Shown here in pieces: positions 1 through 9,030 of a stretch of DNA of 64,000 bases. The stretch covers positions 226,059 through 290,058 of the forward strand of contig JANRLT010000007.1 of assembly GCA_033762255.1 (NCBI GenBank), written 5' to 3'. This DNA is from Pirellulales bacterium. GTDB lineage: Bacteria > Planctomycetota > Planctomycetia > Pirellulales > JALHPA01. Both the position numbers and the translations under genes were made by a program. Positions within the stretch are counted from its first letter, which is position 1; every line of letters starts with the position of its first letter. The notes beneath the pieces were generated by a model that worked only from the letters and a program-made list of their open reading frames with translations, was not told where the DNA came from and made no database searches.

Positions 1-403
1 CCAGGTTCTCCCGCAAGACCCCTTCCAACTGCAAATACCGAAAAAAGAGCTTAAGCGAGACCAGATGCCGCGCGATGCTGGCGGGAGCGAGCGATTTTTT
101 TCCCAGCCAACCGACATAATCGGATAGCTCTTGGATCGTCAAACGCGGAATAGGGCGGTTCCCCAGCCACTGCGCAAATTTACTCAGATCACGCCGATAG
201 GCAGCGACGGTGTTTTCGGCCAGGTGGCACTCGGTGCGGGAATAATCCACAAAAGCGGCCACGTACCGTGTTCCCGCGCTGATGGGGGCTGCCGGGCGGG
301 GTGGTACCCCGGGCCGCGTGGAGGAAGGGACGGCATTTGGAAGCGCTGGCGTTGCTTTGGGGATTTGAGATTTTGCCATAAGTGCTTGCTCCAGTGGTTT
401 CAT
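1..403 (-). CDS. Tyrosine recombinase XerC/XerD family, N-terminal part (runs off the window)
   Basis: Reading the minus strand from an ATG at 403 (or a second in-frame ATG at 379) gives the N-terminal SAM-like DNA-binding domain of a XerC/XerD recombinase. The characteristic pieces are AAFVDYSRTECHLAENTVAA, YRRDLSKFAQWLG, a TIQELSDYVGWL helix and ASIARHLVSLKLFFRYL. The catalytic domain with its R-H-R-Y residues lies beyond base 1, so activity cannot be judged. An N-terminal extension of about 35 residues rich in Pro and Ala precedes the domain. In this family the enzyme resolves chromosome dimers at dif together with a partner Xer protein and FtsK; an integron or phage integrase is a less likely alternative, since the N-terminal core is of ordinary Xer length. 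The gene is transcribed away from the TPR gene that starts at 666, so the two share a 262-bp divergent promoter region. Confidence 0.85.
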   Translation of the reverse strand, partial: MKPLEQALMAKSQIPKATPALPNAVPSSTRPGVPPRPAAPISAGTRYVAAFVDYSRTECHLAENTVAAYRRDLSKFAQWLGNRPIPRLTIQELSDYVGWLGKKSLAPASIARHLVSLKLFFRYLQLEGVLRENL

Positions 404-651
404 CGACACCCAGGCACGCTCCCCCCTAGTCCAACTTTGCTAGCAACCTTGGCAACTTGGCAAACAGCAACGATTATGCGGAACTTCCGGAAGCAACAGC
501 CGTCACTTTCGCACCCCGCGCAGCCGCGCCAGCCTGAATGCTCTTTACGCTGCCCGGCAACCTGGGTAACCTTTTCCCCGACAAAAACTGCCTGTCGCGG
601 TGCGCGCATGGAACGCGCCCTGGCGGGCCGATCCCCGAATGCGGTTTGTTC

Positions 652-657
652 AGGAGG
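652..657 (+). promoter_or_regulatory. Shine-Dalgarno site that fixes the start at 666
   Basis: AGGAGG lies eight bases before the ATG at 666. It decides between this ATG and an in-frame GTG at 600, which has no comparable site. Confidence 0.75.
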
Positions 658-665
658 AACTGGAT

Positions 666-3290
666 ATGTGGAAAAACTGCTGGCATGTTTGGCTGCTGCT
701 GGCGGGCCTGGGCCTGCCAGAATCCGCGGCGCAAGGGAAGCAGTTTTATGCCGGTCCGGCGGTCCGCAACGACCCGCTACCCGAGCTTTCCGCCACGAAT
801 TCGGGGGAATCCTTGTCCCGGCACCCACGGGAAACGAACGCCGCGCGGGGAATGCCTTCCGGGGAATCTCCCCACTTTTCTCCGGGTGGGCCGGTGAACA
901 CGGACCCTCCCGCGCCACCGTCGCTCTTGCCCCGTCCAGGGCAAAAGACCCCTCCGCAAAGTGGTCCGTCGGCGCTTTTTCGCCAACCTCGGCCCCATTT
1001 AAATCCCGCGACCGTTCCCCAAACATTACAAAAGTCTGCTCCTGGCGCCGTTAATTCCAACCCCGTTCCCCAATTTCCCGCAAAGATCACGCCCACCGGC
1101 ACGGCACCCACTACAACCGCTCCCCCCGCGGCAAGTTGGTCAACGCCCGCCCCACCCGTCCAGGAATTAGCTCCTCCGGAGGCCCCCCCGGCTAATCGAC
1201 CCGGCAATCCCCTGGCCTACACCCCGCCCCGCGCCATCGCGGTGGCGGAGGATCAGCCGCCGATGGACCCGAGCGCGCCCCCTTCCTGGGCGCAGGACCA
1301 AACCGAGACAGCCCTTTCCCCCCATGGAAATCCAGAGAGCAGCGCGGCCCCTTTTGATTTGCCGCCGGACGAGCATCCCCCCGCCCCGTTACTTGATAGC
1401 GGGGCAAATGCCTCCACTCCTGGCTTTCCAGACCAAACACCTCGACAAGTCGAAACACCGCGCGGGAATGCCGTCGATTCCCAAGTGCGCCCCGTCACCA
1501 ACCTGGCCGCGCTATCCCGCGCCCGAACTGCGAATTCCACCGCGCGGCCCGCCGCAGACGCCGCGGCGATGGCCGCCCTGCGCCAGCGGGATTTAAAAAC
1601 ACTAAAATCCGTTTCTCCGGAAGCATCCGAGATGGACGGTATTCAGCCGGGCAAAAGCAGTTGGCAAACCGCGCTTTCCAAATTTGGCCAACCGCGCGAA
1701 ACCAGGATCCAAGAAGGTCAAGGGACCGCGCGGTTTGACTTTCCCCCGTTTGAATACCTGGAAGTCACAATCCACCACGAACAAGTCGCCGCGATTCAGG
1801 TTGAAACGGGCACTCCCCTGGACCCCGACGCCGCGCTCAAACAGCTGGGCCTGGATGAACTGCGTTCGGTCATTATCACCGATGACGCGGGATTGCCCCT
1901 GGGCGTCTCCTTTCCCGATCGGGGAGTCGTCCTGAGCCTGGATGACGCCGGCACGGCGGTAAAAACGATTCTGCTGGAACCCCTTTCCGCTGACATGTTT
2001 GTGTGGCGGGCTGAGGAAGACCTGCCGACGCAGCCGTTACGCGCGACGGCGGACTTGTTACAGGCCTTGCGGCTAAATGGCAAATGCGCGTCCGCCTGGG
2101 CGTATTTGGCCAAAATTTACAAGGACCTGGGGCATCACACCGCCGCCCGCGCCGCCGCGCAATCCGCACGCAAATCCGAACCTAACGAACCACGCTGGAT
2201 GGTGACCCAGGCCGAAGTCTGGCTGTCCACCGGCAGCGAGGCCCAAGCGCTGCAAACGCTAAAGAATGTCCTGCAAATGCCGGATTTATCCCCCGATATC
2301 CAGGCTGCGGCGGAATACCACCTGGGAGAGGCCTACACCCTGGGGGAAGCGCGGGACTACACCTTGGCGCTGGAGCATCACCTGCGGGCGATCAAACTGG
2401 CCGAGGCGCACATCACGGCGGCCAATCCCAAGCTGCGCCGCACGATGAAGCAGATACTACTGAACGCAAATCTGGCCACCGCCAACGACATCGCCTGGGG
2501 GAACTTTCAGAATAAGGAATTTGCCGTAACTAAGTGGCTGGAACGATCCACGGCGGTTGCAAACAACTTAATCAAGGAAGAAGGTTGGGATGCCTATCCC
2601 CGGCTGGCCGTCGCGCGGCAGGCGCTGGCCGCCTGCGCTGGCACCCAAGGTACCGTAGATCCCACCCCCTGGACCAAATCAGCGCTTGCCACCAGCAAGC
2701 AATTGCTGGCCGATACCAACGATCCCTGGCGCAAACGCCAGATCGATTGGGAGCTGGGCCACGCGCTGTACGACGCGCTGCAAGCGGATCAAGCCCGCGG
2801 CGTGCAAAGCCATGCCCTGGCGAATAGCGCGCTAGTGGTCAAGTATCTGGAAGAAGGAAGCCAAACCCGCGAGCAATCCGACCACGACGATTTTGTCCTG
2901 GGACGGCTTTACTTTCGCATTGGGGCGATTTTTGCCCTGGATAAAGCGGACCATCGAACCGCCGCTTATTGGTATGACAAAAGCCTGCCACTGTTGGAAC
3001 GGGCCGCCATCAACGCCCAACCGGCTGACTGGGGCCGTCAAGGGGAAACGCTGGTCAGTATAGGCCTGAGCTACTGGGAGATTGGCCGCCAGCCCGAGGC
3101 GGTCCGCCTGACCGAACAAGGGATCGACTGGATGGTCAAAGCCGTCCACGCCCACGCGTTGCCGGAATCAGCCCTGGGCGTTCCGTATGGCAATTTGGCG
3201 TCGATGCATCAGACTATGGGGAACGCGGATAAAGCGCGCGATTACGAGGAGCTGACAAAATCAGTACGGGGAGAATCGATGCGGCGGTAA
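666..3290 (+). CDS. Secreted proline-rich TPR-repeat protein
   Basis: This 874-residue protein starts at ATG 666 behind a perfect AGGAGG and begins with a signal peptide (WHVWLLLAGLGLPESAA, cleavage near residue 22). Residues of about 30-310 are a low-complexity Pro/Ala/Thr-rich stretch that looks disordered. Residues of about 320-480 form a small globular region, and from about 465 to the end there are degenerate TPR helices (for example CASAWAYLAKIYKDLGHHTA and AAEYHLGEAYTLG). TPR arrays usually act as protein-protein scaffolds, and the signal peptide places this one in the periplasm or on the surface. No enzymatic motif is visible. It is convergent with the beta-propeller gene downstream, with a strong stem-loop between them. 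The partner and pathway are unknown. Confidence 0.75.
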   Translation: MWKNCWHVWLLLAGLGLPESAAQGKQFYAGPAVRNDPLPELSATNSGESLSRHPRETNAARGMPSGESPHFSPGGPVNTDPPAPPSLLPRPGQKTPPQSGPSALFRQPRPHLNPATVPQTLQKSAPGAVNSNPVPQFPAKITPTGTAPTTTAPPAASWSTPAPPVQELAPPEAPPANRPGNPLAYTPPRAIAVAEDQPPMDPSAPPSWAQDQTETALSPHGNPESSAAPFDLPPDEHPPAPLLDSGANASTPGFPDQTPRQVETPRGNAVDSQVRPVTNLAALSRARTANSTARPAADAAAMAALRQRDLKTLKSVSPEASEMDGIQPGKSSWQTALSKFGQPRETRIQEGQGTARFDFPPFEYLEVTIHHEQVAAIQVETGTPLDPDAALKQLGLDELRSVIITDDAGLPLGVSFPDRGVVLSLDDAGTAVKTILLEPLSADMFVWRAEEDLPTQPLRATADLLQALRLNGKCASAWAYLAKIYKDLGHHTAARAAAQSARKSEPNEPRWMVTQAEVWLSTGSEAQALQTLKNVLQMPDLSPDIQAAAEYHLGEAYTLGEARDYTLALEHHLRAIKLAEAHITAANPKLRRTMKQILLNANLATANDIAWGNFQNKEFAVTKWLERSTAVANNLIKEEGWDAYPRLAVARQALAACAGTQGTVDPTPWTKSALATSKQLLADTNDPWRKRQIDWELGHALYDALQADQARGVQSHALANSALVVKYLEEGSQTREQSDHDDFVLGRLYFRIGAIFALDKADHRTAAYWYDKSLPLLERAAINAQPADWGRQGETLVSIGLSYWEIGRQPEAVRLTEQGIDWMVKAVHAHALPESALGVPYGNLASMHQTMGNADKARDYEELTKSVRGESMRR

Positions 3291-3291
3291 G

Positions 3292-3331
3292 GAGGGGTAG
3301 GGGAACAGGGATCAGGGGCGAGGGGGATCAG
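3292..3331 (+). repeat. G-tract intergenic repeat after the TPR gene
   Basis: Five or more runs of three to five G separated by one to four bases begin two bases after the stop codon. Similar tracts occur at 8931-8969 and 44581-44628 (as C-tracts) and 60949-60977. The pattern could fold as a G-quadruplex. Confidence 0.55.
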
Positions 3332-3341
3332 AATGCAGAAA

Positions 3342-3365
3342 TGCCCGCGAAAACTACCGCGGGCA
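3342..3365. terminator. Stem-loop between convergent genes, probable bidirectional terminator
   Basis: TGCCCGCG and CGCGGGCA form a perfect 8-bp stem around an 8-base loop. It sits between the stops of the convergent TPR and beta-propeller genes. Neither side has a good T-run, so termination is inferred from position and stem strength. Confidence 0.5.
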
Positions 3366-3402
3366 AATGCCAAAATTTGTAATTCCTAATTTAACTGCCT
3401 CG

Positions 3403-4836
3403 CTATTCCGCTAGCGACACACACACGATTTCTTTATCGTTGCGGGCAAAGACGCATTTGTTGGCAAAGGCCGGATGGCTCCAAACCAAGGCCCGGCCCC
3501 AGGCGGTGCCGGTTGGTTCGATGATCTTGGCTCGGCTGATTTCGGTATATTTTTCCGGCAAGAGTTGCGCGATGATCAAATCTCCCGTCTCGCTAAAAAT
3601 TAAAAATCGCTCGCCGTTTTTGACCACAAACGCCGTGCCGCTGCGGCTTTTTTGTCCCCCCAGGTCCTTACCCACGGTCGGTTCAAATGCCTCCCATTGC
3701 ACCGCACCATCCGCAAGTTTGACACAACGGAACGGCCCGCTGACATGGCTGCCGTACACATAGTCCCCCTGTACAAAGGGGGCGCTATTCACCGTCGCCA
3801 GCGAGTTCTTGGGCGTGCCCCGCCAGGCAATTTCGGCCGTGGGGCTTTTTCCACCGCCTGATTCGGCTTTGCCTAGGGCGATCCACGCGCTGGTGGCTTC
3901 CACGCCGCTCACAAACAGGTTATCCCCCGCGAGTCGCGGCGTCATAACGGGCATGTTGTAATCAACCTTGATCGGCAGCGACCAATATTCCGCGCCGGTG
4001 AGGGGATTAAGTGAAAATAGGCCATCGGTATTCCAGATCAGCAGTTGCTCTTGGCCGTTATGCTTGATCACGGTCGGGGGAGAATACCCCGGATCCTTGG
4101 CGGTAAGCGCTTTCCAGCGCACCGCGCCGGTCTTGCGGTCAAAGGCCACGGTACTGTTCCCTTCGCCCCCGGGGCTGACAATCAACAAATCGCCATGGAC
4201 CAACGGGTGACCCGCATAACCCCAAACAGGAACCTCGGAACCAAAATCCTTGACAAAGTTTTTGGACCAAACGACTTGCCCGTCGGCCAACCGCAGGCAG
4301 GTTAAATCACCCATCGCCCCCAGGGCGTAGACCAAACCGTCATGGATGGTTGGGGTGCAACGGGGGCCGCTGGGATATTGAATGTTATAGGTTGTTTCGT
4401 ACGCGTGATGCCACAGTTTGTCCCCTGTCTTGGCGTCCAGGCAGACCACGCGTTCCTGGCCGGGAATTTTCTTTTGTTGAAAACCCAGGCCGACGATATC
4501 CGGTTCTTCGTTGGCAAAATCCAACACCACCACCCTTCCCTGCGACACCGCCGGTCCGGCATAACCCACGTTGAGCGGGGCCTTCCAGAGCACCTTAGGC
4601 CCGCTGGCGGGAAATTTAGTTAGCAAACCGGTTTCTTGCCAAACGCTGTCCCGACGGGGGCCTTGCCACTGGGGCCAATCCTCGGCCAGGACGGGCGCCC
4701 CCCAAGCCCCGGTTAGCAATAAAAACGTCACGAGCAGCAATAACAATCTCCCCGAAAACGAACCTGCACGGCTGCGGGAAAACATGGCAGCCAAGTCCGA
4801 AGAATCGGTATTGAGATTTTGCACGCGGGTCAACAT
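3403..4836 (-). CDS. PQQ-like beta-propeller repeat protein (BamB-like fold)
   Basis: The protein is 477 residues from ATG 4836; an alternative ATG at 4785 gives 460. A long n-region leads to a hydrophobic core (LLLLLVTFLLLTGAWG) and an Ala-X-Ala-type cleavage site before EDWPQWQGP, the usual start of planctomycete secreted propellers. The mature part has repeated strands with Ala/Gly-Trp docking motifs (CLDAKTGDKLWHHAY, LADGQVVW, FDRKTGAVRWKAL, NPLTGAEYWSLP), typical of an eight-bladed PQQ/BamB-type propeller. No clear PQQ-dehydrogenase catalytic or metal-binding signature was seen, so it is called a structural or binding propeller and not an alcohol dehydrogenase. It is expected in the periplasm. 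The next gene upstream on the same strand (ABM family) is 68 bp away and may be co-transcribed. Confidence 0.85.
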   Translation of the reverse strand: MLTRVQNLNTDSSDLAAMFSRSRAGSFSGRLLLLLVTFLLLTGAWGAPVLAEDWPQWQGPRRDSVWQETGLLTKFPASGPKVLWKAPLNVGYAGPAVSQGRVVVLDFANEEPDIVGLGFQQKKIPGQERVVCLDAKTGDKLWHHAYETTYNIQYPSGPRCTPTIHDGLVYALGAMGDLTCLRLADGQVVWSKNFVKDFGSEVPVWGYAGHPLVHGDLLIVSPGGEGNSTVAFDRKTGAVRWKALTAKDPGYSPPTVIKHNGQEQLLIWNTDGLFSLNPLTGAEYWSLPIKVDYNMPVMTPRLAGDNLFVSGVEATSAWIALGKAESGGGKSPTAEIAWRGTPKNSLATVNSAPFVQGDYVYGSHVSGPFRCVKLADGAVQWEAFEPTVGKDLGGQKSRSGTAFVVKNGERFLIFSETGDLIIAQLLPEKYTEISRAKIIEPTGTAWGRALVWSHPAFANKCVFARNDKEIVCVSLAE

Positions 4837-4904
4837 GATGCAAGCTCGCGGTAAGACAGGAATGATAATAGAAAAAACGCGGGGAACGACCGGCAATCCC
4901 CTGC

Positions 4905-5339
4905 TTACTTTTTAGCGGGACTAAATTGCTCGATAATCTTGATCTGCGGCGGGCTGGCGGCTTCACTGCCGAACGCCGCCAACAATTCCTTGGTGTAGTC
5001 CGTATCCAGGTGGGCCTGCAATCCCTTGACCCCCTGAAAACGCTCTAAAAAGTAGTACGTCCCGGGATTGGCCGGATCGCGGTGAATGTCGTACATCTCG
5101 CAGCCTGGTTCTTTGTGGGTGTTTGTCGCCGCCTTGACCATCAGGGCTTCCATTTTTTTGATGCTCTCCGGCTTGACCTTGACTTCCACGATCAGGGTAA
5201 ATGTTTTGTCCGCTAGGCCCAGCTTGGCCAATTGTTCCGGCAATCCGGGAGCCGGTTGATCCTCTTTGGCGGTTAAACCATTCGTGACCAGCCAACATCC
5301 ACAGCCCAATAACCCCAGCGCCAGCAACCATGACCGCAT
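4905..5339 (-). CDS. Exported ABM-family (antibiotic biosynthesis monooxygenase-like) protein
   Basis: The ATG at 5339 is chosen because GGAG lies just upstream; earlier in-frame starts have no such site. The 144-residue product begins with a short signal sequence (SWLLALGLLGCGCWLVTNGL) whose LLGC could be a lipobox. After a linker, residues of about 45-140 match the ABM ferredoxin-like fold of putative quinol monooxygenases: FTLIVEVKVKPESIKKMEAL, a THKEPGCEMYDIHRDPANPG strand-turn and a YYFLERFQG strand. Small dimeric ABM proteins oxidise quinones or simply bind small aromatics, and the catalytic residues vary too much for a substrate to be named. An exported form is unusual outside planctomycetes and relatives. 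It probably shares a transcript with the propeller gene 68 bp downstream and is divergent from the 2-hydroxyacid dehydrogenase. Confidence 0.8.
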   Translation of the reverse strand: MRSWLLALGLLGCGCWLVTNGLTAKEDQPAPGLPEQLAKLGLADKTFTLIVEVKVKPESIKKMEALMVKAATNTHKEPGCEMYDIHRDPANPGTYYFLERFQGVKGLQAHLDTDYTKELLAAFGSEAASPPQIKIIEQFSPAKK

Positions 5340-5515
5340 GATTTTTTCTCCGCGTGAAATGTAAAAAAACATCCAAATCCCGCAATCAGCAAACTTGTGT
5401 TATCTTAGGGGAGAATCGCGCTCAAAGAAAGATGGCAAGTTTTTTTCCCGGGCGGGTTTTGGTAAAGTGGCGGGACGGTGATTTTACGGTTTTTGTACTT
5501 TTTTTCTTTTGCCTT

Positions 5516-6493
5516 ATGCCCCGTTTTCAAGTACTCCTCACGGATTATGCCTGGCCCGAGATTGACATCGAGCGCGAAACCCTGCGGGAGATCGACGCCG
5601 AATTGATCGTCCCCCCCGACACCCAGCCCGCCACGCTGGCCCGCCTGGCCACATCGGCGGATGCCATCATGACATGTTGGGCGCAAGTTTCCGCTAGCGT
5701 CATTGACGCCGGCCCCCGCCTGAAAATTGTCAGTCGTCTGGGGATCGGCCTGGATAATATCGACGTCGCCCGCTGCACCCAACTGGGCATTCCCGTGACT
5801 AATGTGCCGGATTATTGCCTGATCGAAGTCGCCGAACACACGCTCGCGATTCTCCTGGCCTTGGGGCGCAATATTGGCCATTACCATCACGCCACCCAGT
5901 CGGGCACCTATCAACTGCAATCCGGGCCAGAGCTGCGCCGCCTGGAGGGGCAAACGCTGGGCATCTTTGGCTATGGCAATATCGGCCAAAAACTGGCACA
6001 AAAAGCCCTCGCGCTGGGCCTGCGCGTCTTGGTCAACAGCCGCACCCGCCGCGAGCTTCCCCCGGGTGCCGCGTGGGCGGCCATCCCCGAATTGCTGCGA
6101 AACAGCGACTATGTTTCTTTGCATGTACCGCTGACACCCGAAACACGGGATATGATCAGCGGGCCGGAGCTGGCGCAGATGAAACCCACAGCGTTTTTGA
6201 TTAATACCTCGCGCGGGGGCTTGGTTGATCACGCGGCCCTGGCGGCGGCATTGGCGGCCAATAAAATCGCTGGAGCTGGACTAGATGTGCAAGTCCCGGA
6301 ACCGCCGGACCTGACTCAGGCTCCCTACAATGACCCGCGGGTGATAGTGACGCCGCACGCGGCGTTTGTCTCGCGCGAGTCGCTGGCAAATCTGCGCAGC
6401 CGTGCGGCGCGGCAGGTGGCGGACCGGCTGACGGGTAAAACGCCAGAAAACGTGGTCAACCCGCAAACCTTGGGGGCTGGCGGGCATTCTTGA
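5516..6493 (+). CDS. D-isomer-specific 2-hydroxyacid dehydrogenase (phosphoglycerate dehydrogenase-like)
   Basis: The ATG at 5516 starts a 325-residue protein beginning MPRFQVLLTDYAWPEID, which matches the usual N-terminus of the family; the upstream in-frame stretch looks non-coding. The Rossmann motif GIFGYGNIGQKLA (about residues 147-159) binds NAD(H). The catalytic triad is visible as Arg in NTSRGGLVDHAAL, Glu in VPEPPDL and His in TPHAAFVSRES. Family members reduce 2-keto acids or oxidise 3-phosphoglycerate in serine synthesis. At 325 residues it lacks the ACT/ASB regulatory domains of long SerA enzymes, so the substrate could equally be glyoxylate or hydroxypyruvate. It stands alone between divergent and unrelated genes. 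Confidence 0.88.
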   Translation: MPRFQVLLTDYAWPEIDIERETLREIDAELIVPPDTQPATLARLATSADAIMTCWAQVSASVIDAGPRLKIVSRLGIGLDNIDVARCTQLGIPVTNVPDYCLIEVAEHTLAILLALGRNIGHYHHATQSGTYQLQSGPELRRLEGQTLGIFGYGNIGQKLAQKALALGLRVLVNSRTRRELPPGAAWAAIPELLRNSDYVSLHVPLTPETRDMISGPELAQMKPTAFLINTSRGGLVDHAALAAALAANKIAGAGLDVQVPEPPDLTQAPYNDPRVIVTPHAAFVSRESLANLRSRAARQVADRLTGKTPENVVNPQTLGAGGHS

Positions 6494-6727
6494 CCTGGTC
6501 GCGGGCTCTTTTTCCCTCGCCGTCGCGGCGTTGCCGCCAACGTCATAAACGACATATCCGCCACCACGGATACAACCCCCCCATTCCGCTCCGATCCCGG
6601 CGTTTTTGCTTGCTCATGGACGTTTCGTAACCTATAGCTCAATAAGGGATACTCTTTCCCGCGTGAAGTTCTGGGCGGCGGCCGTTTTGGCTTGCGCGTC
6701 ACGCGGACAGAGTCACGGCACGCATCC

Positions 6728-8572
6728 ATGGAAGTACCTCAACAGAGCGCGACACCGTCGACGGAACTTTCCAGCGACCAACTGGGCCTGTATTTGCAGG
6801 ACCAGCGGCGGAAGGTCGTGGAATTGCTGGCGCGCGGCCGGGGCCGGGTCGAGGATCTGGGCAACCGCCTGAACAACGAAATTCAAGCCCTCAGCGAGAC
6901 CATCCAGCGGGAACTGGCCGTCGAACTGGACAGCGAACGGGCAAAACTGTCCGCCAGCCGGAACGAACTGGCCCAACAGCAAGAGGAATTGGTCACCGCC
7001 CAAACCGAGACCGCCAATCAACTGCAAAGCTGGGCGGAAGAGCTAAGCGCGCGGGACCAGGAATTGACAGAACGAGAGGGAGAGCTGGCCCGGCAAGAAG
7101 GGGAATTAACCGCGCTGGCCTCGCAAAACCGCCAAGAGCGGCAACAGTTGGAAACCGACCGCGAGGAATTTGAAGCGGAGGCCGAACAGTGCAAGCGGGA
7201 CCAGCAGCGGTTTGAGGAACAACAAAAGCGCCTGGAGCGGGAATTTGCCGAGTTGGAGGCCCGCAAAGCCGAAACCCGCGAGCAGCGCAAGCGCGTGTCG
7301 GATCGACTAAAAGCGGAACGCGCGGCCCAATTGACCGAATTGGAGCTAAAGCGGCGCGAGATCGACGTGCTGCGCGAGACAACCCGCAAAGAGAGCGAAC
7401 GAGAGTTGACCTCGCTGCGGGCCCAACTGCAGCAACAGGAAACTCTACACGCCGAACAAACCCGCCAAATGCGGTCAGAGCTGGAGCAAGCCCGCAAACA
7501 AGCCGCCGCCAAAGGGGGAAAAACCAAGTCCGGCGAGGAAGAATGGCAGCCAGAGCGGCAAAAACTGGAAAGCCGGATTGCCGAATTGGAGACCGCCATC
7601 TCCACCCAAGCCGAGGAACTATTGGCCGCGCAAGCGCTGCTCGAACAGGCCCCCGCCCCCCATCCCGGATTGCCCGCGGAGATCGAAGCGGAACTGGCAG
7701 AGCTGCGCGGACAAGCGGCACAGTGGCAATCCTTGCGGACAGAGCGCGACGCCCTGGCCGATCGGGTGCGGGCCGCCGAATTGCAGAACGCGGACTCGGA
7801 CCTGCACGCCGCCGAATGGAGCGCGCTGGTGGCCGAGCGAACCGCGCTGCAAGCCCGTCTGGAGGCGGCCGAAGAACGCGCTGCCGCCGCCGAAATCAAG
7901 CTAACGCAGCAAGCCGCCGTCGAGGAAGATCCCGAACATATCGCCGACCTGCAGCGGCGGTTTGAAATGGCGCTTGACGATGTGCGCGGACTCAAACGCA
8001 AAAACGCCGAACTAGAATCCCAGCTATCTGCCGCGCGAAAAAACACCGGCGAAGTTGACGTTGGTGGCGGCAGTTGGGAATCGATGAAAAAGAAACTCTT
8101 GGCCGAACTGGAATCCAGCGACGGCGAAATCAGTAAGCAGGAACGCCTGCAAGTCGAAGACGCCATCCAAAAAACCACGGAAATCGTCGCCATCAAGGAT
8201 CGCGAGATCGCCGACTTGCGCCAATTGCTGGAGGAGCAAAGCAACAACCTGGGCGATATGGCCCTGGGGGCCGCGGCGGTGGCTAACGTACTCGACCACG
8301 ACGAACTGATCTTGTCCGAACGGGAACGGCTCAAGGCCGCCCAAGACGAGTGGCGAGATAAATTACGTGCCGCCGAAGTGGAAATTTCACTGGAACGGGC
8401 GCGCCTGGCCCGCGACCGCGCCGAACTTGAGGAAAGATTGCAACATCTTCCCAATACTCCCCCGCCCCCCGTCAAAGTGCAAGATAACTCCCCGCCCAAG
8501 AGCGACGCCGATAAAAAATCGTTCGGGGGCAGGTGGCTGGCCCGACTGGGACTCAAGGAAAATAACGGGTAA
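6728..8572 (+). CDS. Long coiled-coil protein of unknown function
   Basis: From ATG 6728 the product is 614 residues. Apart from a short N-terminal segment (STELSSDQLGLYLQDQRRKV) and a C-terminal tail ending in a basic-hydrophobic patch (SFGGRWLARLGLKENN), nearly the whole chain is Glu/Gln/Arg/Ala-rich heptad sequence, so a parallel coiled coil of several tens of nanometres is expected. There is no signal peptide and no ATPase motif, so it is neither SMC/Rad50 nor exported. A break near residue 450 (GGGSWESMKKKLLAELE) separates two coils. Such proteins act as cytoskeletal or scaffold elements; the real role is unknown. The minus strand shows a very long open frame opposite this gene, a by-product of the codon bias. 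Confidence 0.75.
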   Translation: MEVPQQSATPSTELSSDQLGLYLQDQRRKVVELLARGRGRVEDLGNRLNNEIQALSETIQRELAVELDSERAKLSASRNELAQQQEELVTAQTETANQLQSWAEELSARDQELTEREGELARQEGELTALASQNRQERQQLETDREEFEAEAEQCKRDQQRFEEQQKRLEREFAELEARKAETREQRKRVSDRLKAERAAQLTELELKRREIDVLRETTRKESERELTSLRAQLQQQETLHAEQTRQMRSELEQARKQAAAKGGKTKSGEEEWQPERQKLESRIAELETAISTQAEELLAAQALLEQAPAPHPGLPAEIEAELAELRGQAAQWQSLRTERDALADRVRAAELQNADSDLHAAEWSALVAERTALQARLEAAEERAAAAEIKLTQQAAVEEDPEHIADLQRRFEMALDDVRGLKRKNAELESQLSAARKNTGEVDVGGGSWESMKKKLLAELESSDGEISKQERLQVEDAIQKTTEIVAIKDREIADLRQLLEEQSNNLGDMALGAAAVANVLDHDELILSERERLKAAQDEWRDKLRAAEVEISLERARLARDRAELEERLQHLPNTPPPPVKVQDNSPPKSDADKKSFGGRWLARLGLKENNG

Positions 8573-8595
8573 AGCGCGCCAAACTGACCCGCATA

Positions 8596-8871
8596 CTACC
8601 CCACTTTGCGCACCGCGCTAAATTCGTCCAAGGTGACGGTGGTTAGTTCGCCATCCCCCCGGTCCAGCACCAAAAGATCGCTATAGACTTTGTCGTCGGG
8701 ATTGCGGCGAAAGTGCAAACCATGCCGACGGCGCTCAATCCGCAGCACCTTTCCCCGGGTTACCGTGGACCAGCGTTTCAGGCCAACTTTGACCTCGTGC
8801 GTGACCTCCACGGTGTCCCCCGCCTGCAAATTGGCGGGATGATAAACGGCGGGCTGCAAAGGAGCGGACAT
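8596..8871 (-). CDS. Small conserved-looking protein, probable SH3/KOW-like beta-barrel
   Basis: The 91-residue protein has a GDTVEVTHEVKVG strand pair, a RWSTVTRGKVLRIERRRHG segment and regular alternation of beta-branched and charged residues, which suggests a small barrel that could bind nucleic acid or ribosomal components. GGAG occurs upstream of the ATG. It is convergent with the coiled-coil gene, with 23 bp between stops. No family could be named with confidence. Confidence 0.6.
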   Translation of the reverse strand: MSAPLQPAVYHPANLQAGDTVEVTHEVKVGLKRWSTVTRGKVLRIERRRHGLHFRRNPDDKVYSDLLVLDRGDGELTTVTLDEFSAVRKVG

Positions 8872-8930
8872 GGGCAGTAATTATGAATTAAAAATTGGAT
8901 GTAAAAAAAGTTGCATTGTCGCTTGCTCGC

Positions 8931-8969
8931 TGACCCTAACCCCTGTTCCCTGACCCCTATCCCCTAGCC
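8931..8969 (-). repeat. C-tract (G-tract on minus strand) intergenic repeat
   Basis: Several short runs of CCCC separated by two to four bases, of the same kind as the tracts at 3292, 44581 and 60949. Confidence 0.5.
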
Positions 8970-8972
8970 TTG

Positions 8973-9030
8973 GCAGCGGGACGATGGCAGCTACGTTAGC
9001 ACTCCGGCATCGGGACGATGCCGGCTACAT
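8973..9030 (+). repeat. Two GGGAC-loop repeat units, one a strong hairpin
   Basis: CCGGCATC-GGGAC-GATGCCGG at 9004-9024 is a perfect 8-bp stem with a GGGAC loop, followed by CTACATTA. A related, less regular unit lies 34 bp before it (loop at 8978-8982). The same motif with a different stem recurs four times at 42165-42284. It lies 3' of ilvC and could act as its terminator. Confidence 0.65.

Noticed and set aside
131..1054. Open frames on both strands over the start of the TPR gene
   Set aside because: Their composition is Arg/Gly/Pro-rich noise; the frame from 666 has a signal peptide and a perfect ribosome site, and 1-403 encodes the Xer domain on the minus strand.
7018..8556. A 512-codon open frame on the minus strand opposite the coiled-coil gene
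   Set aside because: It is Ser/Arg/Cys-rich without motifs and mirrors the Glu/Gln/Arg codon bias of the plus-strand gene; a by-product, not a gene.
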